Source: Tetmemena sp. SeJ-2015
Taxonomy: Eukaryota > Ciliophora > Spirotrichea > Sporadotrichida > Oxytrichidae
Reading direction: 5' to 3'
Length of the DNA: 64,000 nt
NCBI GenBank assembly: GCA_027382625.1
Contig: JAJKFJ010021470.1
Location: 1 to 64,000, forward strand
The notes under the pieces are model-generated. The model did no database searches and was not told the DNA's origin. It saw only the letters and a list, made by a program, of their open reading frames with translations. A program made the translations under genes and the position numbers. How positions within the stretch are numbered: the first letter of the stretch is position 1; each line of letters begins with the position of its first letter. Of the stretch, positions 38,768-49,941 are shown piece after piece.

Positions 38768-39440
38768 CATCTGTAGTTGTTAGGAAGCGAGGCATTATAC
38801 TCGTTGCCCAAACCTCCATGACTGCCAATTTGAGGTGCCCCATAGCTTTAATGAGACCTTTCTATACCTTCACCTCCAACTGACTTGGCATATAAATCCT
38901 TGCTTTTTATAAATATGGAATATTAAAATGCTTGTCTATGGAATCAGAAGGTCCATTAAGTTGTCAAAGCGCACAAATCCATCTCCATGCACATCCAGAA
39001 TGTTAAGAAAGTTTGTCACCTCTTCCTAAGTGAGTGGATCACCAATCCTAGTGAGCACATGGCGCATTTCTTCAATTGGTAGCATACCGTTGTCGTCTTT
39101 ATCAAAGACAGCAAAAGCATTCTTGATTTCCCCTGGGTTGTCTTCCTTACCAGTTACCTCTGCCATGCATGCGATGAAGTCATTCAAGTCTATTGTGCCT
39201 GTTCCATCAGGATCGTACTTTCTAAGAAGCCTCTTCACTTCTTAGTTTGAGACAAGGGCCCCCATAGCTCTCATTGCCAATCCGACGTCCTCTGCTTTCA
39301 TAGTGCCATCTCCATCTCTGTCGAAGAAAATGAATGCCTCCTTGAACTTTTCCATCTCTAAGTCTGTGAATTTGTCATCAAAGCCAATCACTGGGTCCCT
39401 TCCCATATATCCGTCTTGTCCGACCTATCATTCTTAAATT
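38768..39440 (-). CDS. Calmodulin-like four-EF-hand protein with C-terminal tail
   Basis: The coding frame begins GQDGYMGRDPVIGFDDKFTD after a 3' splice AG. An internal Met at 39406 is an alternative start. EF-hand 1 FDRDGDGTMKAEDV and EF-hand 3 FDKDDNGMLPIEEM have full ligand sets. EF-hand 2 YDPDGTGTIDLNDF is near canonical. EF-hand 4 LDVHGDGFVRFDNL lacks the usual ligands at its start. Spacing (FKEAFIFF; AMRAMGALVSNQEVKRLLRK; VLTRIGDPLTQEEVTNFLNI) follows calmodulin and centrin. After EF4 an intron (about 38900-38950) leads to a Gly/Ser/Asn tail, SVGGEGIERSHQSYGAPQIG to LPNNYR, with TGA at 38768-38770. Function: Ca2+ sensor; the tail suggests a specialised partner. The upstream exon carrying the true start was not resolved. 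Confidence 0.8.
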
Positions 39441-39495
39441 GATATTTATGCTATATTTAAAATTGAATTAAATCTTGAAAATAATTGAATTCAAA

Positions 39496-40741
39496 ATGAG
39501 AAACTAAAATCATAACATCCTTCCCACTTTTCCTCTTTCCATTCTAGTCTTAACTTTAGCTTTTCTGGCCACTTCAAACGCTTAAATTGTAGACTACTCA
39601 TAAAACGGCCGTAACTGGGGTGGGATATGCGCTAATGGCACAAAGCAATCTCCAATCAATGTAGACACTAGCACCTTGAATCAAAACTCCTACATGAAAT
39701 ACCAACTTAACTATGATGCACTAGAGAATCAAACACTTCTAATTCTAGATGCTGGAAACCGTGTCATGATGAATATTTCGAAAGGATAAAATCTCAGCTC
39801 CTCGGAGAAGTCTAATATAGTAAGCAATACAATCAAATTCGAAATTATAAAATCTCTAAATTAAGTTATCAAATTTTATCTCAAATTCTGATGTGTTTAA
39901 TAAAATCGAGATAAATTGTCTTCAACTCAAATAAATGATCCTAATATTTTGAAAATTAGGTTGTGATTTTCCTCAAATATACTACAGCTATGTTGTTTTC
40001 ATAAATTTAATGTTTTGACTATAACAACACAATTGAGATATGGAATGAGAGAGGAGAGCATCAGACTTACCATCTTGATCACATGCTTTGGAACGTAAAG
40101 AGTGAGCATACAATCAACAATCATCAGTATGAGGCAGAACTGTAAATATACCATAAATAATTCGCAACCAACAAAATAGCTGCCATCAGCATACTCTTTG
40201 ATTTAGAACTCACTTTGAATGCCACCTCAAAACCCAAAACTTGTTTTGTTGAGTCGTTTAAGTTCACTTAATACGCCGCAAGAGTAAGTAAATTTCATAA
40301 TAGAAGCTAATTTCTAAACATTTTATAGAAAAACTCATTAGTGATCCCTATTAGAGAGTACTTATAATACATTCCTCAAGACTTTTATTTCTACTATGGC
40401 AGTCGCACTGAGCCAGCTTGTGAAGAGACAGTCACTTGGATTATTTTCAAGAGTCCTCAACCCTTAACTTAATCTCAGTACTCTCAACTCAAATAAGTTA
40501 TTTCCTCGGCCAATACAACTGGAAATAATAGAGACATTTAAAAGCTCAACAATATTTTAAAATCTTCTTCAAATTTGAACATTTTATTTTGAATAGAGTA
40601 GTTTATCTAAGTGGAGCCTAACTTGGCTACGAGCAACTTCAAATAAACTCCTCCATGTATTTTAAATAGAGCACACTTGTTCAACTCAACTTATTTACTT
40701 TAATGGTAGTTCTGGCCCTTGTCTCTAAGCAGTTTTAGTGA
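39496..40741 (+). CDS. Alpha-carbonic-anhydrase-like protein lacking zinc ligands
   Basis: Signal peptide MRNQNHNILPTFPLSILVLT-LAFLATSNA, then the CA fold start GRNWGGICANGTKQSPINVD. The core segment near 40060-40200 is YHLDHMLWNVKSEHTINNHQ followed by YEAELQIYHKQF. The C-terminal CA motif is DFYFYYGSRTEPACEETVTW (family GSLTTPPC-EGVTW). A further hydrophobic stretch, LFTLMVVLALVSKQFQ, ends at TGA 40739-40741 and would anchor the protein. Alignment by eye puts His94, His96 and His119 of the family at Leu, Asn and Gln, while SEH (Glu106) and Glu117 are kept. It is therefore predicted to lack CO2 hydratase activity and may act as a binding or adhesion protein. A GT-AG intron lies at about 40285-40328; other breaks near 39820-40010 and 40560-40610 are introns or IESs. 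Confidence 0.8.
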
Positions 40742-40871
40742 TTAGTATTTTCTTAATGGTAATTATTTCTTAAACTTCGATAATTTGCTTAATTCTAAAG
40801 TAATCATATTAGAAGAAGAGATAAAGTGAAACTTCTTAAATTAATTACTAGCTTTGAAATTGATTAAAGAA

Positions 40872-41408
40872 AATGAATAGCAGTAACACTCGACTCAGAC
40901 AAGCTTACAATAACTAACAAGCTTCTCAATACAACGGCTTTTCTTAAAGCAAGACCTAATAGTAGACCTAAGTAAGACAATAACTTGAAATAAAGAATAT
41001 TGATTGAAAAATACCAATTTGTTTCGATTTTATAATACCCCTAACAGCAACATTAACTTAAATATCATTTGCTTATCTTGTAATTCATGATCCCAAACTT
41101 CATTTCATTCTTCTCAGTGTTATTTTGATTCCCTAATGTGCTTTCATAGAACATGAGGAGTGGACTGCCTCCCGGGAGAAAGCAAAAGCCAAGCATTCAT
41201 GACCCTAATTCCAATAAGTTGAAAAGTTATAGAGCCCTCAATATGAGACAACCAGCTGGAGCTACTATTATGGATTTGCAAGACATGGATCGCCATGGTC
41301 ATCTTGTCAAGCATGAGGTAAGTCTATCCTCTACTCTTGCCATTTGAAAAATTAAAGTTGCTAATTATGAGATAGGTTGGAATATTATTTCCCTATCATG
41401 AATGGTGA
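40872..41408 (+). CDS. Small basic Gln-rich protein
   Basis: Exon 1 starts MNSSNTRLRQAYNNQQASQY and ends at a GT near 40973. Exon 2 begins after AG at 41148: NMRSGLPPGRKQKPSIHDPN, KLKSYRALNMRQPAGATIMD and LQDMDRHGHLVKHE. A second intron, GTAAGT to TAG (about 41317-41376), leads to VGILFPYHEW and TGA at 41406-41408. Roughly 110 residues, basic, no known domain. Intron boundaries are clean GT-AG, and the downstream carbonic-anhydrase-like neighbour is on the same strand 130 nt upstream. Confidence 0.6.
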
Positions 41409-41514
41409 TAAAAAGAGTGTATATTTAAGCTGATTCAATTTTTACTTTGATTAAATCTACATCAGCTTGCTAATTCGAAAACTCTTCAATCCTTAACAAT
41501 CTATTTCAATTGCT

Positions 41515-42935
41515 TCAGTCCTCTAGAATACCTTGATCAAATGCTCTGAAGAAGAGAGTGGACAACTCGGAATGTGCTTCATACTCAAAGTTTAATGAAG
41601 TTGAGGTTTCTGAGCGAGTGGCACTCTAAACCCACCAGTAAGCTGGCACAAACAGGCAACTTCCTGCTGATACTGTCACTAACTGCATCTTCACTTATCT
41701 AAGGAGAGGGAACTTTGCATAAACTTTAAAGTTTTATCATAAATTCGTATCTTGGTGATTTTAAAGTTTAATCATAGAATCCAAAGAAGTCAATTGGGGT
41801 ATCTGAAGGGTCGAGTTCTTCCAATACTCCTGAGTAAATATTCTGCTTGTATTAGAGGATCATTAAATTTCAAATCGATAGAAATATACTTTTAATACAG
41901 ATATTTTAGCAATAGGCAGGCGACACTAATCTAAAATCTTCCTTGCCATTCAGGACACAGAAATATCTTTCTCTTTCCTTGAATTCTTTAATTTAAATAA
42001 TCTGATATAAATTTATAGTAAGATTCTGCTTTGCGTTTGAAATCGCTCCAAATGGTAAGACCAGTCATACGGTTTCTGCATATGTTAGTTATGAACTGAG
42101 GTCTCTCAAAGTCCAACTTTAGTGAACTTGACACAATGTATTCGTTCTAAACATATTATAATTGAAACTAGTCATTCAATATCAATATAGTATGTTAGAA
42201 CATAGTACTGGCGGTAACTCTTCTCAGTTTCGTTATTTCTCTTGGCCAAGAAAGTCTTAAAATTATTTCTTTTCGCGCTTTCCATAGTATAGTCAAACTT
42301 CACATTTGGGTTTGCTTTGCCCTTGTCAAGCATATATACTCAAAAGACTACATAATTGTTTAAAAGTAAGCATGTGAATGTTGATAGAGTGAGTTCCATA
42401 ATTTTCCTCTAGATAAGCGAGGTCAGTCCATCTTTCAGCCGCCTTCCAAGATTTGCATCCATCTAAGACCAGTAGTGGTCTAGAAAGGGTCAAGTACTCC
42501 TAGTAAAATTTAACTGAGTCCAAATCGGCAAGCATTATCTAATCTAAACTTAAAAGAAATCTCGCTAAAACATATAAGGCAAATAAGGAGAGTTCAATTG
42601 ATTAAGTTTAGTGTGGAGGGTGTGTCCATTGTTTATTGAAGGTGATAGAAAAGTGGGTGGCTAACGTAGTTCTCTTTTACTGAGAGTTCATGAGGTTAAA
42701 TAAGATACAAGCATATAAATTATATAATGAGAAAGGAAACGTGTTAGATCTTTTCCAGTATAGACAACCCATATCATGGCTGCGAATGCTAGTAAGATTC
42801 CTACGAAAAACACTTTCACAAGGTGACGCGGGAGAGCCATCAGCATCTTGTAGCCCCAAGACTCCTTCTTCGCTTTTAGTTTGAGTTTATGTTGTGCTCT
42901 GATTAAATATAATACATCGAATGCATTGAATAAAT
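41515..42935 (-). CDS. Membrane-anchored cupin/JmjC-like protein
   Basis: The N-terminal block (42920-42700) has a basic stretch KLKLKAKKESWGYKMLMALP, then a transmembrane helix VKVFFVGILLAFAAMIWVVY, so a type II membrane protein is likely; the initiator is unresolved. Next: NYVSHPLFYHLQ, then FYQEYLTLSRPLLVLDGCKS with WKAAERWTDLAYLEENYGTH, matching the entry of cupin_8/JmjC hydroxylase-like folds (P-x-V/L-x-x-G...W.A...W). Later come KLDFERPQFITNICRNRMTG, GKEDFRLVSPAYC and VTVSAGSCLFVPAYWWVQSA, the last being the typical G-x-x-L-F-V-P-x-x-W-W strand. It ends FRAFDQGILED with TGA at 41515-41517. The HxD iron motif was not found, so activity is doubtful or lies across an unresolved junction. 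Confidence 0.5.
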
Positions 42936-43291
42936 TTGATCATTCTTTAAATTGTTGAGAGGTGATGATTTGAAGGTAAGTTAGTATTGAAAGTAATCTA
43001 TTTTTTTCCTACTCAATTCTTTTATTATATTGCTTACTCTTATATTTTATTATTGTTCTAAGGTACTCAATCTTCTATAAATGCATAGAGATATTTGCCA
43101 ATTTCGTAAATCATAATATCATAACTGACTTTTTACGAAACTTCTTATAGTTCTTATAATTATAAGGACAGCGGGACTACATATGTTTTAGTGATTTTTT
43201 ACTTATCCAGTTTCAATAGTTAAAGCAGTAACAAAGTTAAACTTTTATAATTGAAATAAAACATATAATAGAATCATTACCCGAATCAACT
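42936..43291. promoter_or_regulatory. Divergent spacer between cupin-like and cytochrome b5 genes
   Basis: About 355 AT-rich bases between two divergent starts. No coding block and no recognised element; both promoters should be here. Confidence 0.3.
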
Positions 43292-44211
43292 ATGGAGTCC
43301 ACCGCACAAATGAACGCCCACCTCAACTCCCCCACCAAGACTACGGGCTTTGGAGCAAGTGGAAATCTCACTTCCTCCACTTCCCAAAATACTCACTCTC
43401 ATAAAAGCACACTAGCTGATTAAATGAAAGTTGTATATTTCTCAAGGATCAGGATCGCCAAAGTCCCAAGATGGAGGATACGAAGGATTGAAAATTACCT
43501 TAGTTCCCTCAAGCAATAACCACCATGAGGATGACCACATGCTTTTAACCTTTTATATCACATTTAAATTTTGATGCAGGATGATGACCTCGAAGCTTTG
43601 GCCGATGATTTGGAGTTGCTAGAGTATCAAAGATCTCGCTCTACCCCCAAGGTAGTGATAGATGAGTTTGGCGATGATGAAGATGAAAAATAATCAGCTT
43701 TCAGAGAGCGCCAAGAGAAGCAGAAGCATGAAATGTTTACTCAAGTAAGTCAATCCTTTCTTTCCTCTTAAGAAGAAGAGAGCCTTTTAAACGCGATAAG
43801 AGCTGTTTTGTAATAATGATACTAGTTTTATGAGAATCATGTGCAGACTCGCTTGAAGAACCCTAAATACTACTCACTGGAGGAGATTGCTCAGCATGAC
43901 TCAGAGTTAGACGCCTGGGCCGTGTTAGACGGAAGAGTTTATAACCTGACTCCTTTCATACCCATGCACCCAGGTGGAGAAAAGATAGTCAAAGCTTTCG
44001 GCTAAGATATTACTAAAGTTTGGCGTAAGTTTTAAAATTTAATACCTCTTCATTCCCTCCAGTACTATTATTTGCACTATGTCAACCTCTTAAATTTTAC
44101 TCTATAGACGAGTCACACTAGGGAATCAACTTAGACGACACAGTCGTCTCCCTTTTATTCGAAGGATATCTCAAAACAGAGGAGAACAAGCACTTGCACG
44201 ACTAGGAATGA
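43292..44211 (+). CDS. Cytochrome b5 heme-binding domain protein
   Basis: Starts MESTAQMNAHLNSPTKTTGF. A disordered region follows (QGSGSPKSQDGGYEGLKITL after a frame change near 43435), then an acidic helix DDDLEALADDLELLEYQRSR. The cytochrome b5 domain is clear: YYSLEEIAQHDSELDAWAVL, GRVYNLTPFIPMHPGGEKIV, and after an intron WHESHQGINLDDTVVSLLFE. HPGGE supplies the first axial heme His and ESHQGIN the second. It ends HLHDQE with TGA at 44209-44211. Introns are GT-AG (43745-43846; 44023-44107). The domain resembles the b5 part of NCB5OR or fatty-acid-desaturase-type proteins, but no reductase or desaturase domain follows, so it probably acts as a small electron carrier. Confidence 0.85.
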
Positions 44212-44293
44212 TTATATTCTAATTTGATTCAACAAAGAATTTTTAAAACTCTTATCTCTAAAACTAAACAATTCATTCTCTTTCCTCCTTTTA

Positions 44294-45004
44294 TCATAAG
44301 TTTTATGATTTTAAGATTTTTAATTGCCCCTCTTTAAAACTAAAAGAGCAACAATAAGATTGAACATTACTATCGATTTTTTGGAGGCAATAATTCTCAA
44401 GGATAGTAAATTGAAATAATAAAACATATGGAATATATTGAGAATTCAAGTTGTAATGTGCTCGGAAGAGATAAGGAAAGACTTGTGGGTTTAATAGATT
44501 ATTCTGGGAGATATGTGTGTGAGATAAGTATTTATAATTAGCATTTTGTAGAATATCAACCCTAATTTTATAGTAAACCCACTCATTTGCGTTTAATAAT
44601 TCTCCCATTACAAATCGATTACTAAAGATATCTTAAATACAACACATAGATAAGTCTTGAACTGGGTTCAAGTGTGAAGAAGTAGTGGAATTAGTTAAAA
44701 TAGTGGCAACGATCGGCCCAGAAAAGTTATAATTTAGTTTAAATTTATTAATCCAAGCATTTTTAATTGACATAAGTTTATAAAATGAATGATAATTTGA
44801 TTAAATATGCGTACTATTTAAATTTCTTGCAAAGTTTTCCACTCTTTAATTGATGAATTGGAGTTTATTAACAAGAATATAATATGAGCTATCACTTAAG
44901 AAGAGATTCTTTAAATCGTTAGTGTCAGTTATGACCATCTTCATTAAATAAAAGGCTATTTGTTTTAAATATTGTTTATTGATTAAGGATAGGGTCGAGA
45001 GCAT
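44294..45004 (-). CDS. Uninterrupted 236-codon ORF, unknown
   Basis: MLSTLSLINKQYLKQIAFYL to KEGQLKILKSQNL with TGA at 44294-44296. It has no internal TGA and only about five TAA/TAG codons, fewer than chance would give in this AT-rich sequence. Segments include DTNDLKNLFLSDSSYYILVN, SIKNAWINKFKLNYNFSGPI and KYLSHTHISQNNLLNPQVFP. It contains several Cys and aromatic residues. No family recognised. Unlike almost all neighbours it needs no intron or IES. It sits immediately 3' of paralogue A on the same strand, so it could be a separate small gene, a germline-limited gene, or chance. Confidence 0.4.
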
Positions 45005-45037
45005 TGAACGAGCGGGTGTTTGTATTAACCACGGTGT

Positions 45038-46946
45038 TCAAACTTTAGATCGATCAGGCGACGACTTTGCTACTTTTAATTTAATTTTAATATACCTCCG
45101 TTTCCAGATAAAAGTATAAACTTATTTAGTTCTGTAATATTAATTAGATCCGAAGGCACTGAGTTGTTGAGAGTTAGTATCGACGGCAGTTACAAAATAT
45201 TAATTTAGCTTCTTCATTAGCTATTAGAAATAATTGGTGAGTGCTGGTCTGGAGAAGCTCAGAAATCAGAGAAGCAACGTTCAAATTCCATTTATCAAAT
45301 TTCTCCTAAAAAGAAATTTAAATGATTTTAAATTAGAATTTTTACAAAGTGCAAATCTTAGGAGATTTCAATGGATTGATAATAATTTGCTTTATTTAAA
45401 GTTCGGCTGCATTATAATTTTGAAGTAATTTTAAAATAGAGGTTTGATTGAATCCAACGACGTTGCAATCATTTATAAAATAATTATTATTTCAAGATCG
45501 GTCGTAAAGTTTATATAAATAATATATAATTCATTAGGAATTAATTTTTAATTTTATAAATAAAAGTAGCTTTAAAACCATAACTTGGTGCTAATTATCA
45601 ATCCATTTTTAATCTCCTCATCTTAAGTAAAAATTTTATTTAGTGAGAGAAAAATATAAAGTTTAAGTAGCTAGAATATTTTACTTAATAATAAGAAATA
45701 TTAAAATTGTTCTATTTATATAATAAAATGTATGGAATCAGATGTTTTGAAGCTGGTGAGTGCTTGGACGGAGTTGTAAATATTCTCTTTCTTGATGTAC
45801 TGGTAGCCTGCAGTGAAGCACATGTTGAAGAAGCCGGAGAGAGTTTGAGTTCTGAGAGCGAACTGCTTGATCTTGTTGATGTTCTGGCACTCGCTGTTCA
45901 CTTGGGCGCCTAACCCACAATTAAAATATAATCTATTTAATAATTTAAGCTCCTTTTACTATTAAATGTATTTAAATATCTTCTATCTAATTTATAATGC
46001 TTATTTATTTCTCAAATTAATATAAATAACTTTTATTTAAAATTAAATATGATTGAATTTATAGGATTTGATAGCACAACGAGCTTATATGAAAGTTATT
46101 TATTTAGTGAGCTCGTTGTAGCTTGCGAGGAGAGTGTTGAGGAAGGTGCCAGTGTAGCTGCTCAATTCAGTTCCAGTGATAAAATAATTTCTTATTCATA
46201 ATCCTTTTTTCAATTTTAGATAGTCTTCAAACCTAATAAATTACTTCATTCAATCATCTTATTGTTCCTTAATTAAATCTTTTTTTAAAATAAATATTCT
46301 TAAAGTCTTTATTGTAATAATTGCTGCATTTAATTATTCTCTTTTAACTAAATTTTATAATTATTCTAAGAAGAAAAGATTGATAAAAATTGAAATTGAA
46401 ATACTTTTAATAATAAAAAACTCTTTGAAGATTATATTAATGCATGGATTAAATAGCAAATTATAAAAGAATGGGATTTTATTGTAGATGGCTGACATTT
46501 TGCTGGCCTGAGAAATCAAAACTTATTTTATTTCTTTTAAAATATGATACTACTGAAAATAAGCACTTTAATTGTAATGAATGAGCTGATTAGTGCATCC
46601 AGTGACAGCAGCGGAAGCGTCAGTAAGGACGGCAGGATCAGTTAAATTATAATTTTTAGAAGAAATAATTTATTAAAGATATTTGGGAAACATTTGATAA
46701 TTTAATGAGCGTAGGTCTGTCCCTAGCCGAAGCCAGTGAGGAAGGTCTTAATGTCGTCATCCTTGCAGAACCAGGCATTGCTCATCTATAAACAAATTTA
46801 GGTTAAGTCCAACTAGAGCAACACACAAATTGAAGAGGACTCTCGAGGGTATATACTTACGTTGGCCAAGGAGATCACACTCAGAGAACAACAATAAACC
46901 ACATTTGTTTTAAAGAAGCGATGAGGAGGGTTGAGGTAAATTTCAT
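45038..46946 (-). CDS. Secreted four-cysteine family, paralogue A
   Basis: Signal exon MKFTSTLLIAS-LSVISLAN, continuous only if a 29-nt IES with TTCT pointers (46885-46917) is removed. A GT-AG intron of about 75 nt follows (46786-46860). The mature part starts MSNAWFCKDDDIKTFLTGFG. Next, after an IES at 46640-46709, come DPAVLTDASAAVTGCTNQ, ELSSYTGTFLNTLLASYNEL (46080-46145), NSECQNINKIKQFALRTQTL and GFFNMCFTAGYQYIKKENIY (45900-45740), NDCNVVGFN (about 45455), VASLISELLQTST (45230-45280) and TAVDTNSQQLSAFG (45150-45195). Four Cys are conserved with paralogues B-D. The exact stop is unresolved. Function unknown; secreted or lumenal by its signal peptide. Confidence 0.7.
46640..46709 (-). other. 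IES in paralogue A (68 nt, CT pointer)
   Basis: Separates QTYA from DPAVLTD. Removing it gives a frame collinear with paralogues B-D, which have no interruption there. Confidence 0.6.
46885..46917 (-). other. IES in signal-peptide exon of paralogue A (29 nt, TTCT pointer)
   Basis: AGAA on the plus strand (TTCT on the gene strand) at 46885-46888 and 46914-46917. Removal joins MKFTSTLLIAS to LSVISLAN. Retention gives a TGA. Confidence 0.65.
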
Positions 46947-47522
46947 TTTTTGTCTAGAATCTATTAAATATTGCTATAATCAAAATTATATCTATAAATT
47001 AATAAATCTCTATAAATTTTAGCTCTTATTATTTCTCCTAATTAGATTAACGTTTATTAATCTGCCAATGAACATAATTTTTCTCGAATACAAATTTAAT
47101 GATTAAATTAAATAATAATTTCATTAAAGATCATTTAAAATAATGGGATATTATAATTGGATTAGAAAAGTAGAGATATCTAAAATAAAGAATTAAATAT
47201 ACATTTTATTAAAATTGTGCCAAGTTTACTTACTCTGAATCTAAATTTGGAATGAGAATTGAATACAATCTCTTAAATTAGCTAATCTTTCCTTAGAAGT
47301 AATAATTTTAAGATAGGGAGAAAGCTGAAACCCAAATTGGAGTAAGGATACAATATCAAATTAAAAGAAAAACAATTTTTTCCTATAGTTTATACAAAAA
47401 TCTAAAAAGAATTATTTGGAGTTCTCTAAAAACATTCCGTCTAAGAATATCATAATCTCCGTTATATCTTCCTAGAAAAATCAAATAAAATCATAATGAT
47501 TTTTATTTATCAACTGAGCTAC
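46947..47522. other. AT-rich intergenic stretch
   Basis: About 575 very AT-rich bases between paralogue A and the next minus-strand gene. It should include A's promoter. No coding block, tRNA or repeat recognised. Confidence 0.35.
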
Positions 47523-49941
47523 TCAAATTCCAAAAGCCTTTTTCATTTTTTGAAGCTAAGTTATGCTCATTTAGGACCTGCTGGCTGTTTCTATAATCGA
47601 TTATGCTATACTAAGTTTAATAAGGGATTCTAATTAAAAGTGCTCCTCGTTCTCTGTTTTTTTATTCTCACATCCATATATCTACTTTGCTAAGCATTCA
47701 AAAACAAAAGCATTAAATTTAATGACTAATTCGCAGCTTTTCTTCTTAGGTTGAATTTCTTAAATTTTGGATTTCGCTAGCAGAGTAAGAAACATTCTAT
47801 TAGGATCTACTGTCCTGAAAAGACTCTCGCCTTCATTTCTAGATTGTTTCTTAGAGATGGTTCTCACATCATAAACTTTTGAAGGTATAATTTTAAACCC
47901 TAAGGGAGCTTGCAAAATGAAAAACATAAAAATTCGTCTCAATAAAACTTGCTACAGATATGTTTATGCTAATTATTCTCTGAGTTAAGCTTTCGCTCTG
48001 TCTTGATCTTCTAATTAAAGACACATAAAATTGAAACTCTTCCAAATTTTTCCTTGAAACTATAGTGACCAGGCTTTTTTAATTGACACTTGTTTTCTGC
48101 AAGTCAGAATTGTCCTAGTATACTTTGCGATTATTGAAATCTTAAGATAAGCTCTATAATTTATATGACTCATACATAATATGTTTGATAAGCTCATGTT
48201 TGCAGGTGCTTAACTTTTTGAATGAGTCTCTTCTGGGAGAAATGTTGAAGGAGATACCTGAGGTGTTAATATTTTTAACAGTAGAGACAGTACTAGAGTG
48301 TTACAAAGTTGCTCCTAATCTGCGGAGATCTATATCACTAACTTAATTACTTATTCTTGTTATAGCTCTTGAATGAGGGGGCAAATTTTGTGAATCTTGC
48401 ATCTCTTAATTATCCACTGCTGCTTCAGTCTCTAGAGTCACACTTTAAATGGCTAAATATATCATTGGTCTTTAACTTTGCGTTTGGACTTGACTAATTC
48501 CCATCATGATGGAATAGTTACGCTCTCGCTTCTTCCTATAAGCTGATGCCGTGATTATGGCTGGAGCGTCTATTTTTAATACCGACTTCGATTGAATCTG
48601 CTCTAGGTCCTGTATTCAAGCTTCTTTTTACTCTCTCAGCATCGCCTCATATAAATAATGTATAGTGACTCAAAACAATTGAAATATTTTGTAAGGGCAA
48701 GTTAGAATTTCTATATTGAGGTGCGTATCTAGAAGCAGGAGCCTTTGGAAAAGTAATTGCTTCCAGATTTTTGAAATACAACTGTCGAGCTCCTCAATTA
48801 GTCCTCAAAAAGAGTAATAAATAAATAGCTTAATCTCAGGGTTGAAACTGTCCATCCCATCCTTGACACGGATAGCATCAAACTTATTTTGCCAATTTTA
48901 TGAGCCAGAGTCTCTCTCTTAACTGCCCTATTTAGGGGTGGTTCCTACTTCTTGATTTGATTTGATACTCTCATAGTTTAAAGAAGTGGAGAGGCTGTTT
49001 CAAACTGCTTATTAAGAAGAGTGCTTCTCTTAAGACATTTTTGTGAGTGAGGTAATAGTAAGGTTGTTGTAGTTTGGTTATTGGCCTTGCCCATATTTAT
49101 TATAAAAAGACCTACTTAAGAAGTTACTGTTATAGTTTTCAAGAATTTGGGAACACTAAAATAAAATAAATTTATCTAGTCTTTATATTCACCAATAAAC
49201 GAGAAGTATAAATTAAATAAAGTTTTCAAATACCTGAAAAAGACTTTAGGTATTTTAGCAGACAAATAGATATAAAATTTAATTTAAATAAGCACTATCT
49301 CCTTCTTTCATACTATTTTTGCTAAATAAGTCTCATAAGAAGCTGTTCTGTAAACATAAAATTGCTTGGTTCTCTTATTAATTTAATGGTAAATATTTTA
49401 ATACTCTTTTTTCTCTTACTTGTGTAACCTTGAGGTTTTAATGCTAGGATTGAAAATTCTCGCTTGGATTATAGTATAAGTTTGATCCATTCCTATTTCT
49501 GTAAATTGTTCTCTTCCTATTATCTGAAATCAAACTATCTGAGCTCTATTCATTCTTTTGAAATTACTCCATTTCAGTTAATTGCGTTTTAATATTTTAT
49601 AGACATATATAATTTAAATTGTGTGTTATTGTAATTTCGTGATATCCATTTGGGTTGTTAAATGATTTACTTGTGGCCACCCTGTATCTCCACATAAATA
49701 TTGCCCTCGACTCTTAAGTGATCTAAGTTCCCATCTTCAGAAGCTCCCACCAAGCTTCCTTAACTTGCTTTCCCTTCTCCCATTTAAAAAGCAGTCGCTC
49801 CCTCTTCCTACTAATCCAGCAAAGTCATGTAATCCTGCGATCTTCAAGCTCCAAAGAAGTTTTAGGTCTAAGTACGAATTGGATTGCCAAGACCTTGTTT
49901 TGAGATAAGTAGATTTTCTGTTGGTCATTTTGGAGATTCAT
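47523..49941 (-). CDS. Gln/Asn/Ser-rich hypothetical protein
   Basis: Starts MNLQNDQQKIYLSQNKVLAI at 49941, FVLRPKTSLELED. Removing an 8-nt GAT-flanked segment (49832-49842) leads on to YMTLLDQQEEGATAFQMGEG and GASEDGNLDHLRVEGNIYVE. Later blocks: QFQKNEQSSDSLISDNRKRT, GDAERVKRSLNTGPRADSIE, VGIKNRRSSHNHGISLQEEA, NTSGISFNISPRRDSFKKLS, CKHELIKHIMYESYKLQSLS, QDFNNRKVYQDNSDLQKTSV, KVYDVRTISKKQSRNEGESL and FRTVDPNRMFLTLLAKSKIQ. It ends MKKAFGI with TGA at 47523-47525. No recognisable domain; serine/arginine patches suggest phosphorylation. It lies between paralogues A and B. Confidence 0.5.
49832..49842 (-). other. Putative 8-nt IES with GAT pointers
   Basis: ATC, five bases, ATC on the plus strand. 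Removing eight bases joins LELED to YMTLLDQQEEGA. Alternative: a small indel. Confidence 0.35.

Noticed and set aside
45001..45075. GC-richer segment considered as a tRNA gene
   Set aside because: No T-loop consensus (GGTTCGAATCC-like) and no cloverleaf could be drawn; it reads as the 3' end of paralogue A and the start of the 236-codon ORF.
46885..46917. Explaining the signal-peptide interruption of paralogue A as a small GT-AG intron
   Set aside because: A 23-nt GT-AG reading is possible for A alone, but B, C and D cannot be repaired that way while the pointer model repairs all four.
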